From Caldimonas mangrovi (lineage in GTDB: Bacteria; Pseudomonadota; Gammaproteobacteria; Burkholderiales; Burkholderiaceae_C): DNA of 64,000 nt. Position numbers and translations under genes: made by a program. Shown here in pieces: positions 1-9,058 of the stretch (position 1 is the stretch's first letter; each line of letters starts with the position of its first letter). A model generated the notes under the pieces. It saw only the letters and a program-made list of their open reading frames with translations, was not told the origin of the DNA and did no database searches. Location of the stretch: the NCBI RefSeq assembly GCF_023721835.1, contig NZ_JAMKFE010000002.1:310001-374000 (forward strand). Reading direction: 5' to 3'.

Positions 1-128
1 GGCCGCAGCATCGGCCCAGGGCTTCCGTAGTTTTGAGCGATGCCCGCGCGAAGTTGGTCCTCTGCGTGCAGGGCGACGATACCGAGACGGTCACGACGCA
101 CTCACTGTAGGCCTCGACGGAGAGGAAG
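1..128. other. Leader segment upstream of prs, no gene assigned
   Basis: The first 128 bases hold no complete gene. One forward frame ends at a TAG at positions 28-30 and another at 106-108; either could be the tail of an upstream coding region cut by the window edge, but neither tail is recognisable. I looked for the 3' half of a tRNA, because a tRNA often precedes prs in this order, and found no T-arm or CCA-end pattern. A purine-rich stretch at 121-128 abuts the prs start codon. Confidence 0.4.
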
Positions 129-1091
129 ATGCTGTCCGACACCCTGCTGTTCACCGGCAACGCCAACCCCGCGCTCTCCCAGGAAATCGCCACCCACCTG
201 GGGCTGACGCTCGGTCGCGCCAATGTGGGTCGCTTCTCCGATGGTGAGGTCACGGTCGAGATCCAGCAGAACGTGCGCGGGCGCGATGTCTTCGTCGTTC
301 AGCCCACCTGTGCACCGACCAACGAGCACGTGATGGAGCTGTGCATCATGGTCGATGCACTGAAGCGCTCGTCGGCACGCCGCATCACGGCCGTCATTCC
401 CTACTTCGGCTACGCCCGCCAGGACCGCCGCCCGCGCTCCACGCGCGTGCCGATCAGCGCGAAGGTCGTCGCCAACATGCTTGAGGTGGTCGGCGTCAAC
501 CGCGTGTTGACGATGGACCTGCATGCCGACCAGATCCAGGGCTTCTTCGACATCCCGGTGGACAACATCTACGCGTCGCCGGTACTGCTGTCCGACCTGA
601 AGTCGCGCAACTACGACGACCTCGTGGTCGTTTCGCCGGACGTTGGCGGCGTCGTGCGTGCGCGTGCGCTGGCCAAGCAGCTCGGCTGCGACCTCGCGAT
701 CATCGACAAGCGCCGCCCGAAGGCCAACGTCTCGGAAGTGATGCACGTGATCGGCGAGATCGAAGGCCGCAACTGCGTGATCATGGACGACATGATCGAC
801 ACCGCCGGCACGCTGGTGAAAGCGGCCGAGGTGCTGAAGGAACGGAACGCGAAGTCGGTCTACGCGTATTGCACCCACCCGGTGTTCTCGGGCCCGGCGC
901 TCGAGCGCATCAAGAATTCCGAGCTCGACGAGGTGGTGATCACCAACACCATCCCGTTGGCCGAGGCTGCCAAGCCGATCACGAAGATCCGCCAGCTGTC
1001 GGTCGCCTTCCTGTTCGCCGAAACGATCCGCCGTATTTCCGATGGCGAGTCGGTGACTTCCCTGTTCTCGGAGCAGAACAACAACTTTTGA
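129..1091 (+). CDS. prs: Ribose-phosphate pyrophosphokinase
   Basis: Makes phosphoribosyl pyrophosphate (PRPP) from ribose 5-phosphate and ATP in the cytoplasm, the shared precursor of purines, pyrimidines, histidine, tryptophan and NAD. The 320-residue length matches class I PRPP synthetases. Visible signatures are the N-terminal GRFSDGEV segment, YFGYARQDR around residue 98, the metal-binding [12 protein letters not shown] near residue 131 and the PRPP-binding loop DDMIDTAGT near residue 220. The C-terminal RRISDGESV is also typical. The ATG follows AGAGGAAG closely, which is a short but usable Shine-Dalgarno spacing. Downstream lies rplY on the same strand after 110 bases containing two inverted repeats. 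Confidence 0.97.
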   Translation: MLSDTLLFTGNANPALSQEIATHLGLTLGRANVGRFSDGEVTVEIQQNVRGRDVFVVQPTCAPTNEHVMELCIMVDALKRSSARRITAVIPYFGYARQDRRPRSTRVPISAKVVANMLEVVGVNRVLTMDLHADQIQGFFDIPVDNIYASPVLLSDLKSRNYDDLVVVSPDVGGVVRARALAKQLGCDLAIIDKRRPKANVSEVMHVIGEIEGRNCVIMDDMIDTAGTLVKAAEVLKERNAKSVYAYCTHPVFSGPALERIKNSELDEVVITNTIPLAEAAKPITKIRQLSVAFLFAETIRRISDGESVTSLFSEQNNNF

Positions 1092-1106
1092 TGCCGAGAA
1101 CCGAAC

Positions 1107-1157
1107 GGACGACACGCCCGGGCGGTCGTCCGGCCCGCAGGCCGCAATGTTGCGGCC
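1107..1157 (+). other. Two inverted repeats in the prs-rplY gap
   Basis: Two perfect inverted repeats lie between prs and rplY: GGACGAC at 1107-1113 pairs with GTCGTCC at 1125-1131, and GGCCGCAA at 1140-1147 pairs with TTGCGGCC at 1150-1157. The second is followed by only three T residues, so it is a weak terminator candidate or a processing/attenuation structure that lets some transcription reach rplY. Confidence 0.4.
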
Positions 1158-1201
1158 GTTTCGCGTCTGGTCGCGGACGCATACGTTGATTGGAGAGATG
1201 A

Positions 1202-1831
1202 ATGAAATTCGTCGCATTTGAGCGCCAACTGCAGGGGACCGGAGCGAGCCGCCGCCTGCGCCGCGCCGACAAGGTGCCTGGCATCGTCTACGGAGCCGGT
1301 ACGCCGGCCATGATCGAACTCGATCACAACGCGCTGTTCCACGCGCTGAAGAAGGAAGCCTTCCACTCGTCCATCCTCGAGATGGAACTGGCCGGCAAGG
1401 TCGAGAAGGTGCTGCTGCGAGACGTGCAGATGCATGCCTTCCGGCCCATCGTGCTGCACGTGGACTTCCAGCGCGTCGATCCGAAGACGAAGATCGTCAA
1501 GAAGGTGCCGCTGCACTTCATCAACGAAGAGAACTCGCCGGCTGTCAAGACCGACAAGTGCACCATCAGCCACATCGCCACCGACCTGGAGATCCAGTGC
1601 CTGGCGCAGGCGTTGCCCGAGTTCATCGAAGTGGATCTGGGCGAAGTCGTCAAGGGCCAGTCGCTGCACGTCAACGACCTGAAGCTGCCGAAGGGCGTGA
1701 AGGTCGTCACGCACGGCAAGCCGAACCCGGTGATCGCCACGGCCGTTGCCCCGGTCGAGGAAGTGATCGTCGAAGCCCCGGCAGCCCCGGCCGCCGAGCC
1801 GGCCAAGGGCAAAGGCAAGGGCAAGAAGTAA
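1202..1831 (+). CDS. rplY: Large-subunit ribosomal protein L25, Ctc/TL5 long form
   Basis: Binds 5S rRNA in the large ribosomal subunit. The 209-residue protein is the long TL5/Ctc type: an N-terminal L25 domain (about residues 4-93, with the KVPGIVYG segment near residue 25 typical of the family) followed by a C-terminal beta domain (about 95-185), and a charged alanine/lysine tail ending KGKGKGKK. E. coli L25 has only the first domain (94 residues). The start ATG follows GGAGAG at 1192-1197. A strong hairpin terminator follows the stop. Confidence 0.96.
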   Translation: MKFVAFERQLQGTGASRRLRRADKVPGIVYGAGTPAMIELDHNALFHALKKEAFHSSILEMELAGKVEKVLLRDVQMHAFRPIVLHVDFQRVDPKTKIVKKVPLHFINEENSPAVKTDKCTISHIATDLEIQCLAQALPEFIEVDLGEVVKGQSLHVNDLKLPKGVKVVTHGKPNPVIATAVAPVEEVIVEAPAAPAAEPAKGKGKGKK

Positions 1832-1855
1832 TTCAGGCCCTACGGCTTTCGGAAG

Positions 1856-1879
1856 AGCCCCGCATCGCGGGGCTTTTTC
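1856..1879 (+). terminator. Rho-independent terminator after rplY
   Basis: AGCCCCG (1856-1862) pairs perfectly with CGGGGCT (1868-1874) across a five-base loop, followed by five T residues (1874-1878). It separates the prs-rplY unit from pth. Confidence 0.9.
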
Positions 1880-1926
1880 GTTGCTGGTCCCTCATTGGAG
1901 GGGAGGGCTGTTCACGCCAACCCCGG

Positions 1927-1940
1927 GATAATCGCGCTCC
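1927..1940 (+). promoter_or_regulatory. -10-like hexamer directly before the pth start
   Basis: GATAAT (1927-1932) matches the sigma-70 -10 consensus at five of six positions and ends eight bases before the pth ATG at 1941, with no Shine-Dalgarno sequence in between. Transcription starting 6-8 bases after the hexamer would give a leaderless or almost leaderless mRNA. No good -35 box is visible. The GATAATCGCG block is repeated before trmL. Confidence 0.4.
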
Positions 1941-2564
1941 ATGATCCGTTTGTTTGTGGGCCTGGGCAATCCCGGGCCGGAGTACGAGGCGACGCGCCAC
2001 AACGCCGGCTTCTGGTGGCTGGACGCGGTCGCACGCAAGCTGGGTGCCACGCTGCATGCCGAGCGCAGCTACCACGGGCTGGTGGCGCGCGTGAACCGGC
2101 CGCGGCCCGGCGTCGACGGCCCGGTATGGTTGCTGGAGCCGCAGACCTACATGAACCGTTCCGGCCAGTCGGTTGCGGCGCTGGCGCGTTTCTTCAAGAT
2201 CGCGCCGCAGGAGATTCTCGTGGCACACGACGAACTCGATCTGCCGCCGGGCCAGACGAAGATGAAGCTGGGCGGCGGGCATGCGGGCCACAACGGTCTG
2301 AAAGACATCCATGCACACCTGGGCAGCGCCGACTTCTGGCGGTTGCGCCTGGGCATCGGGCATCCGGGCATCAAGGCCGAGGTGCCGAACTACGTGCTGC
2401 GCAAGCCGGCTTCTGAGCACCGCGAGGCGCTGGAGCAGGCCATCGACCGCTCGCTGCCGGCGCTCGACGCGCTGCTGCACGGTGAGATGGAGGCCGCGAT
2501 GCGCCTGATCCATGCGAAGCCGCCGCGACCGAAGCCTGCACGGCCCGAGGAGCCTGCGTCATGA
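1941..2564 (+). CDS. pth: Peptidyl-tRNA hydrolase
   Basis: Cleaves the ester bond of peptidyl-tRNAs released from stalled ribosomes and so recycles tRNA. The 207-residue protein has the family start ([11 protein letters not shown]), the RHNAGF motif with catalytic His20, the TYMNRSGQ motif near residue 70 and the HDELDLPPG segment near residue 95 carrying the second active-site Asp. [11 protein letters not shown] near residue 112 is also diagnostic. The proline/arginine-rich last 15 residues extend past the conserved fold. Its TGA overlaps the ATG of the next gene by four bases, suggesting translational coupling. Confidence 0.97.
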   Translation: MIRLFVGLGNPGPEYEATRHNAGFWWLDAVARKLGATLHAERSYHGLVARVNRPRPGVDGPVWLLEPQTYMNRSGQSVAALARFFKIAPQEILVAHDELDLPPGQTKMKLGGGHAGHNGLKDIHAHLGSADFWRLRLGIGHPGIKAEVPNYVLRKPASEHREALEQAIDRSLPALDALLHGEMEAAMRLIHAKPPRPKPARPEEPAS

Positions 2565-2953
2565 GGTGCCCCGCGTTGTTCGGCGCCTTGCTGCTGGCTG
2601 CTGCGAGTTCCATCGCCGGCGCCCAGTCGATCTATCGCTGCGGCAACGCGTATTCGGAGCGCCCCTGCAGCGACGCGAGCGAAATCGACAGGCGTGACGA
2701 CGAGCGCTCAGACGCCCAGCGCGAGCAGGCGCTGGAGGCACAGCAGCGACATCGTGAGATGGCTGAGCAGCTGGCGCGCGAACGGCGCGAATTCGAGGCA
2801 CAGCCGGTTGCGGCCGGCGGCATCCATGGCGTGCAAAAGACGCAGGAAGAGGAGGCGCCGGTTGCGAAGCCGCGCAGCAAGCGCTCAGCCAGGCACAAGC
2901 ACCGCACGCAAGACAGGGCGGCACCAGCCGGGTTGAAGCACGCCGCGCCCTGA
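2561..2953 (+). CDS. Exported DUF4124-type small protein
   Basis: A 130-residue protein with a cleavable signal peptide ([21 protein letters not shown], cut predicted after the AGA near residue 21), then a short DUF4124-like module ([15 protein letters not shown], two Cys that could form a disulfide), then a highly charged Arg/Glu/Gln helix (residues 45-85) and a basic tail. DUF4124 proteins are envelope proteins of unknown role in proteobacteria. The ATGA overlap with pth suggests co-transcription. The next gene is convergent 19 bases downstream. The DUF4124 assignment is by pattern recognition. Confidence 0.75.
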   Translation: MRCPALFGALLLAAASSIAGAQSIYRCGNAYSERPCSDASEIDRRDDERSDAQREQALEAQQRHREMAEQLARERREFEAQPVAAGGIHGVQKTQEEEAPVAKPRSKRSARHKHRTQDRAAPAGLKHAAP

Positions 2954-2972
2954 CGGCCCCTGGAAAGCTCCG

Positions 2973-3757
<785 letters not shown>

Positions 3758-3793
3758 CGCTGGCTCTCCTGCTGCGAGGGCGGGACGTGCAGT

Positions 3794-4381
3794 TTATCGG
3801 GCCGCTGCGCGCTGCAGCAGGTGAAAGTGCACCGAACCCGCCCGCCCGGCGCGGTAGGCCTGCAGCCCGAGCGCGTCGAGCAGCGCCGGATCGGGTGCTG
3901 CACCGGCTTCCAGATAGACGAAAGCTTCAGGTGCCAGTAAACGAATCGCTTCTCGCAATGCCGGCTCGAGCAGGCCGGCTGCGAAAGGGGGATCGAGCAG
4001 CACCAGATCGAAACGCGCGGCGGGTGCCCGGCGCATCCATGCCAGCGCATCGACGCGCTCGATCCGCACGCTGGCGGCGGCCAGCTTCGCTTTCAGCGCC
4101 TGCAACTGGTGCACCAGCGCTGCGTCGTGCTCCAGCAGCACCACCTCGGCCGCTCCGCGCGAAGCCGCTTCGAAGCCGAGCGCGCCGGTGCCGGCGTAGG
4201 CATCGAGGCAGTGCCATCCGCTCAGGTCCTGCCCCAACCAGTTGAACAGAGTTTCGCGCACCCGGTCGAGCGTCGGCCGCAGGCCTGGCCTGTCGGCCAC
4301 CGGCAGCTTGGTGCGCTTCCATTGGCCTCCGATGATGCGGACTTCGCGGGGCAGTTGTGAACGGGGAGGGCGTGCTGGCAT
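3794..4381 (-). CDS. rsmD: 16S rRNA (guanine(966)-N2)-methyltransferase
   Basis: Methylates G966 of 16S rRNA on the 30S subunit using S-adenosylmethionine. The 195-residue protein shows the RsmD hallmarks: RIIGGQWKRTKLPV at the N-terminus, the RPTLDRVRETLFNWL helix, the SAM-binding motif LDAYAGTGALGFEA near residue 60, and the catalytic LLDPPF motif near residue 130. Start is ATG at 4381. It is divergent from ftsY, and only 87 bases separate their starts. Confidence 0.96.
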   Translation of the reverse strand: MPARPPRSQLPREVRIIGGQWKRTKLPVADRPGLRPTLDRVRETLFNWLGQDLSGWHCLDAYAGTGALGFEAASRGAAEVVLLEHDAALVHQLQALKAKLAAASVRIERVDALAWMRRAPAARFDLVLLDPPFAAGLLEPALREAIRLLAPEAFVYLEAGAAPDPALLDALGLQAYRAGRAGSVHFHLLQRAAAR

Positions 4382-4468
4382 GTCGCTTCAGGTCGGGCGC
4401 CTGGATTGTAGGAGGCGATGGAGGGGCAAGGCGCTTCCTTAGAATCGGCCGCAACCCACAGGGAATCC

Positions 4469-5557
4469 ATGTTCAGCTTCTTCAAGAAAAAAACGCCGCC
4501 TCCCGCTCCGGCACCCGCTTCGGCACCCGCACCCCAGGCCGCCCCTGCTCCCACGGTACGGCCCGAGCCGACGCCTGCTCCTGCGCCTGCTGCGGCCGAC
4601 GCCCCGCTGCCAGCCGTCACCGCACCCGCTGCAGCCACCGCTCCGGAGCCGTCATCCGAACGCCGGTCCTGGCTCGACAAGCTGAAGACCGGGCTGCGCA
4701 AGACGGGCAGCAGCATCACGCAGGTCTTCAACGGCACGAAGATCGACGACACGCTTTACGAGGAACTCGAAGCCGCGCTGCTGATGGCAGACACCGGGGT
4801 GAAGGCGACCGAGTTCCTGCTCGGCGACCTGAAGCGCCGCGTCAAGGACTGCAAGGCGACCGACCCGGCCGCCGTGAAGACGTTGCTTGCCGATGCCGTG
4901 GCCGACTTGCTCAAGCCGCTGGAGAAACCGCTCGTCGTCGGGCAGCAGACACCGACGGTCATCATGGTGGTCGGCGTCAACGGTGCCGGCAAGACGACCA
5001 GCATCGGCAAGCTGACCCGCCACCTGGCCGAGTCAGGCCAGAAGGTGCTGCTGGCGGCGGCCGACACCTTTCGCGCCGCGGCGCGCGAGCAACTGGCGGT
5101 GTGGGCCGGGCGCAACCAGGTCGAGATCGTCAGCCAGGAAGGCGGCGACCCGGCCGCAGTGACCTTCGATGCCGTGTCGGCAGGCAAGGCACGGGGCAGC
5201 GATGTCGTCATTGCCGACACCGCGGGCCGCTTGCCGACGCAACTGCACCTGATGGAAGAGTTGCGCAAGATCCGCCGCGTCATCGCCAAGGCCGACGAAA
5301 GCGCACCGCACGAGGTGCTGCTGGTGGTCGATGGCAACACCGGCCAGAACGCGCTGGCGCAGGTGAAGGCCTTCGACGAGGCCTTGAAGCTCACCGGCCT
5401 GGTCGTCACCAAGCTCGATGGCACCGCGAAGGGCGGCGTGCTGGCCGCCATCGCGCGAGAAAGGCCGGTGCCGGTCTATTTCATCGGTGTCGGCGAAAAG
5501 CTCGAAGACCTGCAGACCTTCGATGCGCGCGAGTTCGCGCAGGCGCTGCTGAGCTGA
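4469..5557 (+). CDS. ftsY: Signal recognition particle receptor
   Basis: Membrane-associated GTPase that docks SRP-ribosome complexes at the Sec translocon. I chose the ATG at 4469 because MFSFFKKK is the usual FtsY amino terminus; an in-frame ATG at 4418 would add 17 unrelated residues. Order: basic amphipathic start, an alanine/proline-rich acidic linker (about residues 10-65), the N domain, then the G domain with GVNGAGKTT near residue 170, ADTFRAAA, DTAGRLP near 250 and TKLDGTAKGG near 315. Total 362 residues. TAGAAT at 4440-4445 is a possible -10. A hairpin terminator follows. The partner GTPase ffh is encoded less than 1 kb away on the other strand. Confidence 0.96.
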   Translation: MFSFFKKKTPPPAPAPASAPAPQAAPAPTVRPEPTPAPAPAAADAPLPAVTAPAAATAPEPSSERRSWLDKLKTGLRKTGSSITQVFNGTKIDDTLYEELEAALLMADTGVKATEFLLGDLKRRVKDCKATDPAAVKTLLADAVADLLKPLEKPLVVGQQTPTVIMVVGVNGAGKTTSIGKLTRHLAESGQKVLLAAADTFRAAAREQLAVWAGRNQVEIVSQEGGDPAAVTFDAVSAGKARGSDVVIADTAGRLPTQLHLMEELRKIRRVIAKADESAPHEVLLVVDGNTGQNALAQVKAFDEALKLTGLVVTKLDGTAKGGVLAAIARERPVPVYFIGVGEKLEDLQTFDAREFAQALLS

Positions 5558-5595
5558 GACGGTGACTGCGCCTGCTGCGCAGCATTGACGCACGT

Positions 5596-5623
5596 AAAAA
5601 AGGCCCGCTGATGCGGGCCTTTG
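5596..5623. terminator. Bidirectional terminator between ftsY and DUF2726 gene
   Basis: AAAGGCCCGC (5599-5608) and GCGGGCCTTT (5613-5622) form a perfect ten-base-pair stem with a four-base loop. The left flank is a run of A (5596-5601), which gives a T-run on the minus strand; the plus side has three T. It serves two converging genes. Confidence 0.85.
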
Positions 5624-5637
5624 TTCCGGCTGCCGGC

Positions 5638-6372
5638 TCAGTGCGGGCGATCCGACGAGGAAGACGAACCCAGCGGCGCCATGCCGGAGTCGAGATCGTC
5701 GAACCAGGTCGACGAAGGAGGCTCCTGCTGCTGCTCGCGCGTGCCGTTGATGATAGGAAAGTCGGCTCCCGGATGGCCTGCGCCGTTGACCGCCCCTGCC
5801 GGACGGGTGCTGATCGACGCGGCGCCTTCGTGCTGGTCGAGGTCGGCCGGATGCCCTTCGGTGAGCGCTTCACGCGCGGCGGCGGCCGACGGGATCTGGT
5901 TCTCGCGCCACACGTGCAGCGGCACGCCGGCCGCCTGCAGCACCCGGTCCATGCGGGCGTGCCGCTTCAGCGTGCGTTCGCTTTCCTCTTCGTCGGGCGC
6001 ACGGAGTTCAACCACCGCCACCACTTGCGAGGTGTTGTCGCAGACCACGAGGTCGACGCACAGCTGCCCGACACGACGCAGCCATTCGCTGTACGAATGA
6101 CGGGTCGGCACCTTCAGGAAGCGTGCGATCGGCACTTGCGCGAGGATCATGTGATCGGGCAGTGCCCGGCGCAGCACTAAGTAGGCTTGACGTTCGGCCG
6201 AGGTGAGGATGCGGCTGGGCTGCGGCGTCCATGCCATCAGCGTGTCGAGGCTTTCAGCGCCGCGCTTGCTCTGGCGCGCGCTGGACACCGGCGCCGAACG
6301 GTGGGTCCACCACCAGAACACCGCGGCGAGCATCGCCACCAGCACGAGCAGGATAAGAACGATTTGTTGCAT
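5638..6372 (-). CDS. Membrane-anchored DUF2726 domain protein
   Basis: A 244-residue protein with one N-terminal transmembrane segment (about residues 3-22, ending in a WWW triplet) and a soluble region resembling DUF2726 (about 55-160: SAERQAYLVLRRALPDHMIL near the start, VDLVVCDNTSQVVAVVELRA in the middle). The pattern of a short D...E pair on adjacent strands recalls the restriction-endonuclease-like fold, which fits a possible nuclease; that is inference. The last 80 residues are low-complexity and probably disordered. No clear Shine-Dalgarno sequence precedes the ATG. It lies downstream of ffh on the same strand after a 127-base gap. Confidence 0.75.
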   Translation of the reverse strand: MQQIVLILLVLVAMLAAVFWWWTHRSAPVSSARQSKRGAESLDTLMAWTPQPSRILTSAERQAYLVLRRALPDHMILAQVPIARFLKVPTRHSYSEWLRRVGQLCVDLVVCDNTSQVVAVVELRAPDEEESERTLKRHARMDRVLQAAGVPLHVWRENQIPSAAAAREALTEGHPADLDQHEGAASISTRPAGAVNGAGHPGADFPIINGTREQQQEPPSSTWFDDLDSGMAPLGSSSSSDRPH

Positions 6373-6499
6373 TCTGGAAGAGGAAGGTGACCTGCAAGGA
6401 CCTTAGCGGCCGCACCTCGCTTGGTCAACTCGTAGATGTGCGTGGCGGTGCGTCGGAAGCCGCGGTTTCCTGCGAATCCTGCCGTCGGAGAACACCCGG

Positions 6500-7864
6500 T
6501 TACCGACCCATGCCGGGCAGCCCCTTCATGCCGCCCATCCGCTTCATCATCTTCATCAGCCCGCCACCCTTCATCTTCTTCATCATGCCCTGCATCTGCT
6601 CGAACTGGTTGAGCAGGCGGTTGACCTCCTGCACCTGGACACCGGCACCGGCGGCGATGCGGCGCTTGCGGCTGGCCTTGATCAGTTCCGGCTTGCGGCG
6701 TTCGAGCGGGGTCATCGCATTGATGATGCCTTCCATGCGCCGTACGTCGCGCTCGGCGCGGTCCATGTCGGCCTGACCGGCCTTGGCAGCCATCTGTGTC
6801 GGCAGCTTGTCGAGCAGGCCCGACAGGCCGCCCATCTTCTTCATCTGGCTGAGCTGCGCGAGGAAGTCGTTCAGGTCGAAGCCTTCGCCGGACTTGACCT
6901 TTTGTGCGAGCTTCTCGGCGGCCTGCAGGTCGACGCCTTTCTGCACCTCTTCGACCAGCGCGACGATGTCGCCCATGCCGAGCACCCGTCCGGCATGGCG
7001 GTCGGCATCGAAGACTTCCAGGCCGTCGATCTTCTCGGAGACACCCGCGAACTTGATCGGCGCGCCGGTGATGGCGCGTACCGACAGCGCCGCACCGCCG
7101 CGGGCGTCGCCGTCGAGCTTGGTCAGCACCACGCCGCTCAGCGGCAGTGCATCCTTGAAAGCCTTCGCGGTGTTCACCGCGTCCTGGCCCTGCATGGCAT
7201 CGACGACGAACAGCGTCTCGATCGGGGACAGCGCTGCGTGCAGTTCCCGGATCTCGGCCATCATCGCCTCGTCGATCGCGAGCCGGCCGGCGGTGTCGAC
7301 GAGCAGTACGTCGAAGTAGTGGCGGCGGGCATGGTCGAGGGCCGCGCGCGCGATGTCGATCGGCTTGTCGTTGGCGCTGGACGGAAACCATTCGGCACCA
7401 GCGGCCTTCGTCACGGTCTTCAACTGCTCGATGGCCGCGGGTCGGTAGACGTCGGCCGAGACCGTCAGCACCTTCTTCTTCCGTTTCTCGATCAGCAGCT
7501 TCGCGAGCTTGGCCGTGGTGGTGGTCTTGCCGGCGCCTTGCAGGCCGGCCATCAGGATCACAGCCGGCGGTTGCGTCGCGAGATTCAGATCGGCGACACC
7601 TTCGCCCATCGTCGCTGCGAGTTCCTTGTGCACGACACCGACCAATGCCTGCCCGGGCGATAGCGACCCGACGACCTCTTGCCCGAGCGCCTTGTCCTTC
7701 ACGCGCGCGACGAAGTCGCGCACCACCGGCAGCGCCACGTCGGCTTCCAGCAGCGCCATGCGGACCTCGCGCAGCATGTCCTGCACGTTGTCCTCGGTGA
7801 TGCGTGCCTGTCCGCGCATCTGCTTGACCAGGCGCGACAGGCGGTCGGAAAGGGTAGAGGCCAT
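6500..7864 (-). CDS. ffh: Signal recognition particle protein
   Basis: GTPase subunit of SRP that binds signal sequences and 4.5S RNA and delivers ribosomes to FtsY. The 454-residue protein has the N domain (1-100), the G domain with GLQGAGKTTT near residues 107-116, ADVYRPAAIEQL, DTAGRLAIDE and TKLDGDARGGAA, and the methionine-rich M domain from about residue 330, ending in a Met/Lys/Gly tail (GGGLMKMMKRMGG). The RKRRIAAGAGV segment is the RNA-binding helix. It is divergent from the CcsA-like gene, with 75 bases between the starts. Confidence 0.97.
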   Translation of the reverse strand: MASTLSDRLSRLVKQMRGQARITEDNVQDMLREVRMALLEADVALPVVRDFVARVKDKALGQEVVGSLSPGQALVGVVHKELAATMGEGVADLNLATQPPAVILMAGLQGAGKTTTTAKLAKLLIEKRKKKVLTVSADVYRPAAIEQLKTVTKAAGAEWFPSSANDKPIDIARAALDHARRHYFDVLLVDTAGRLAIDEAMMAEIRELHAALSPIETLFVVDAMQGQDAVNTAKAFKDALPLSGVVLTKLDGDARGGAALSVRAITGAPIKFAGVSEKIDGLEVFDADRHAGRVLGMGDIVALVEEVQKGVDLQAAEKLAQKVKSGEGFDLNDFLAQLSQMKKMGGLSGLLDKLPTQMAAKAGQADMDRAERDVRRMEGIINAMTPLERRKPELIKASRKRRIAAGAGVQVQEVNRLLNQFEQMQGMMKKMKGGGLMKMMKRMGGMKGLPGMGR

Positions 7865-7927
7865 GGAGTGGTTGCGGAGGGTGGACCGGGGGAGGGCGCG
7901 GCAGCGCAGAACGGCGTGCCGCGAAAG

Positions 7928-7939
7928 TACACTGTGCGG
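7928..7939 (+). promoter_or_regulatory. -10-like hexamer before the CcsA-like start
   Basis: TACACT (7928-7933) lies six bases before the ATG at 7940, with no Shine-Dalgarno sequence between. As with pth, this geometry would give a leaderless transcript. No convincing -35 element is visible. Confidence 0.3.
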
Positions 7940-8779
7940 ATGATTCTAGCTTCCGGGCCCGCAGCCGCCTTCTATGCGCAGTCGTCGATGACGGTGGCGG
8001 CCAGCCTTGCCGCGCTGCTGGCCTACGCGGTCGCGGTGGCGCAGAGCGAGCGTGCCGCGGCTGCCTTGCGCTGGGCGCTGTTGATCGGCTGGGTTGCGCA
8101 TGGGCTGGCACTGGTGTTCGACACGTCGGGTGTGGGCGTCCCCAATCCCGGTGCGCGTTTCGGTTTTGCGCCGGCGCTGTCGATGACGTTGTGGCTGGTG
8201 CTGGCCGTCTATGCCGTCGAAAGCCGCTTCGTGCCGCTGCCCGGTGTGCGGCGCACGCTCGCCGTGCTGGGGCTGACCGCTGTGGCATTGGCGCTGTTTT
8301 TCCCCGGCGAGGTGCGGCCGCACCTCGGCTCGGCCTGGATGCCGCTGCACTGGGTGCTGGGCATCGCGTCGTACGGCCTGTTCGGTGCAGCCGTGCTGCA
8401 CGCGGCGCTGCTGGGCAATGCCGAGCGCCAGATGCGCGATGCGCGCGGTGCGATGCCCCCGACGCCGTTGGGTCTGCCGCTGCTGCGGCTCGAGAAGCTG
8501 ACCTTTCGTTTCGTGACGGCCGGCTTCACAGTGCTGTCAGCCGCACTGGTGCTCGGCGTGTGGTTTGCCGACCCGTGGCGCTGGGATCACAAGACCATCT
8601 TCTCGGTGCTGGCCTGGGCGGTATTTGCGGCGTTGCTCGCCGGCCGGCGCGCGTTCGGCTGGCGCGGCCGCATGGCGGTGCGTTGGCTCTATACCGGTGC
8701 GGCGCTGCTGCTGCTGGCCTACGTCGGTTCGCGCTTCGTGCTCGAGGTGCTGCTCGGCCGCGCCGCTGTCGCCGGCTGA
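7940..8779 (+). CDS. CcsA/YpjD-like cytochrome c assembly membrane protein
   Basis: A 279-residue polytopic protein with about eight hydrophobic segments. The signature FADPWRWDHKTIFSVLAW near residue 210 corresponds to the tryptophan-rich WWDPxET motif of CcsA/CcmC-family haem-handling proteins. The conserved histidines expected of haem ligands are represented by HGLALVFD (near residue 55), MPLHWVLG (near 135) and WDHK. The start is placed at 7940 (MILASGPA), as the open frame runs much further upstream over ffh without coding character. YpjD-type members sit beside ffh in many proteobacteria, outside the dedicated cytochrome c cluster, and their exact role is unclear. Confidence 0.85.
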   Translation: MILASGPAAAFYAQSSMTVAASLAALLAYAVAVAQSERAAAALRWALLIGWVAHGLALVFDTSGVGVPNPGARFGFAPALSMTLWLVLAVYAVESRFVPLPGVRRTLAVLGLTAVALALFFPGEVRPHLGSAWMPLHWVLGIASYGLFGAAVLHAALLGNAERQMRDARGAMPPTPLGLPLLRLEKLTFRFVTAGFTVLSAALVLGVWFADPWRWDHKTIFSVLAWAVFAALLAGRRAFGWRGRMAVRWLYTGAALLLLAYVGSRFVLEVLLGRAAVAG

Positions 8780-8799
8780 CGGCCCCCGTCCCGGCGCTG

Positions 8800-9045
8800 A
8801 TGATGAAATACCTCGTGCTGCTGCTGGTGGTCGTGCTGGTGCTATGGCTGGCCGGGCGGCCGCGTGTCCCCGGCGGCCGTCGCGCGCAGTCCGAGCGCCA
8901 GCCGTCGCGCGAGACGCCGGCCAACGGCTCGCCACGACCGATGGTGGTCTGCGCACAGTGCGGCGTGCACCTTCCGGCCGACGAGGCATTGCCGGGGCCG
9001 GGCGGGCACTATTGCTGCGAAGCGCATCGCGCTTCGCAGCGCTGA
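8800..9045 (+). CDS. PP0621-type small membrane-anchored zinc-knuckle protein
   Basis: An 81-residue protein. It has an N-terminal transmembrane helix (residues 3-18), a basic proline-rich linker and a C-terminal cysteine module: CAQC at residues 51-54 and CCEAH at 72-76, a likely zinc-binding treble-clef-like site. This matches the PP0621 family as I remember it; its function is unknown. Two adjacent ATG codons (8800 and 8803) can both serve as start. It lies between the CcsA-like gene and pilS on the same strand, 20 bases after the former and 13 before the latter, so it is probably part of the same operon. Confidence 0.75.
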   Translation: MMKYLVLLLVVVLVLWLAGRPRVPGGRRAQSERQPSRETPANGSPRPMVVCAQCGVHLPADEALPGPGGHYCCEAHRASQR

Positions 9046-9058
9046 AGCGATCGCCCGC

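Noticed and set aside
1-128. A tRNA gene before prs.
   Set aside because: Neither T-arm, anticodon arm nor acceptor pairing could be found.
6373-6499. A small RNA gene (4.5S/SRP RNA) next to ffh.
   Set aside because: The sequence shows no SRP RNA tetraloop-helix pattern and no independent promoter or terminator.
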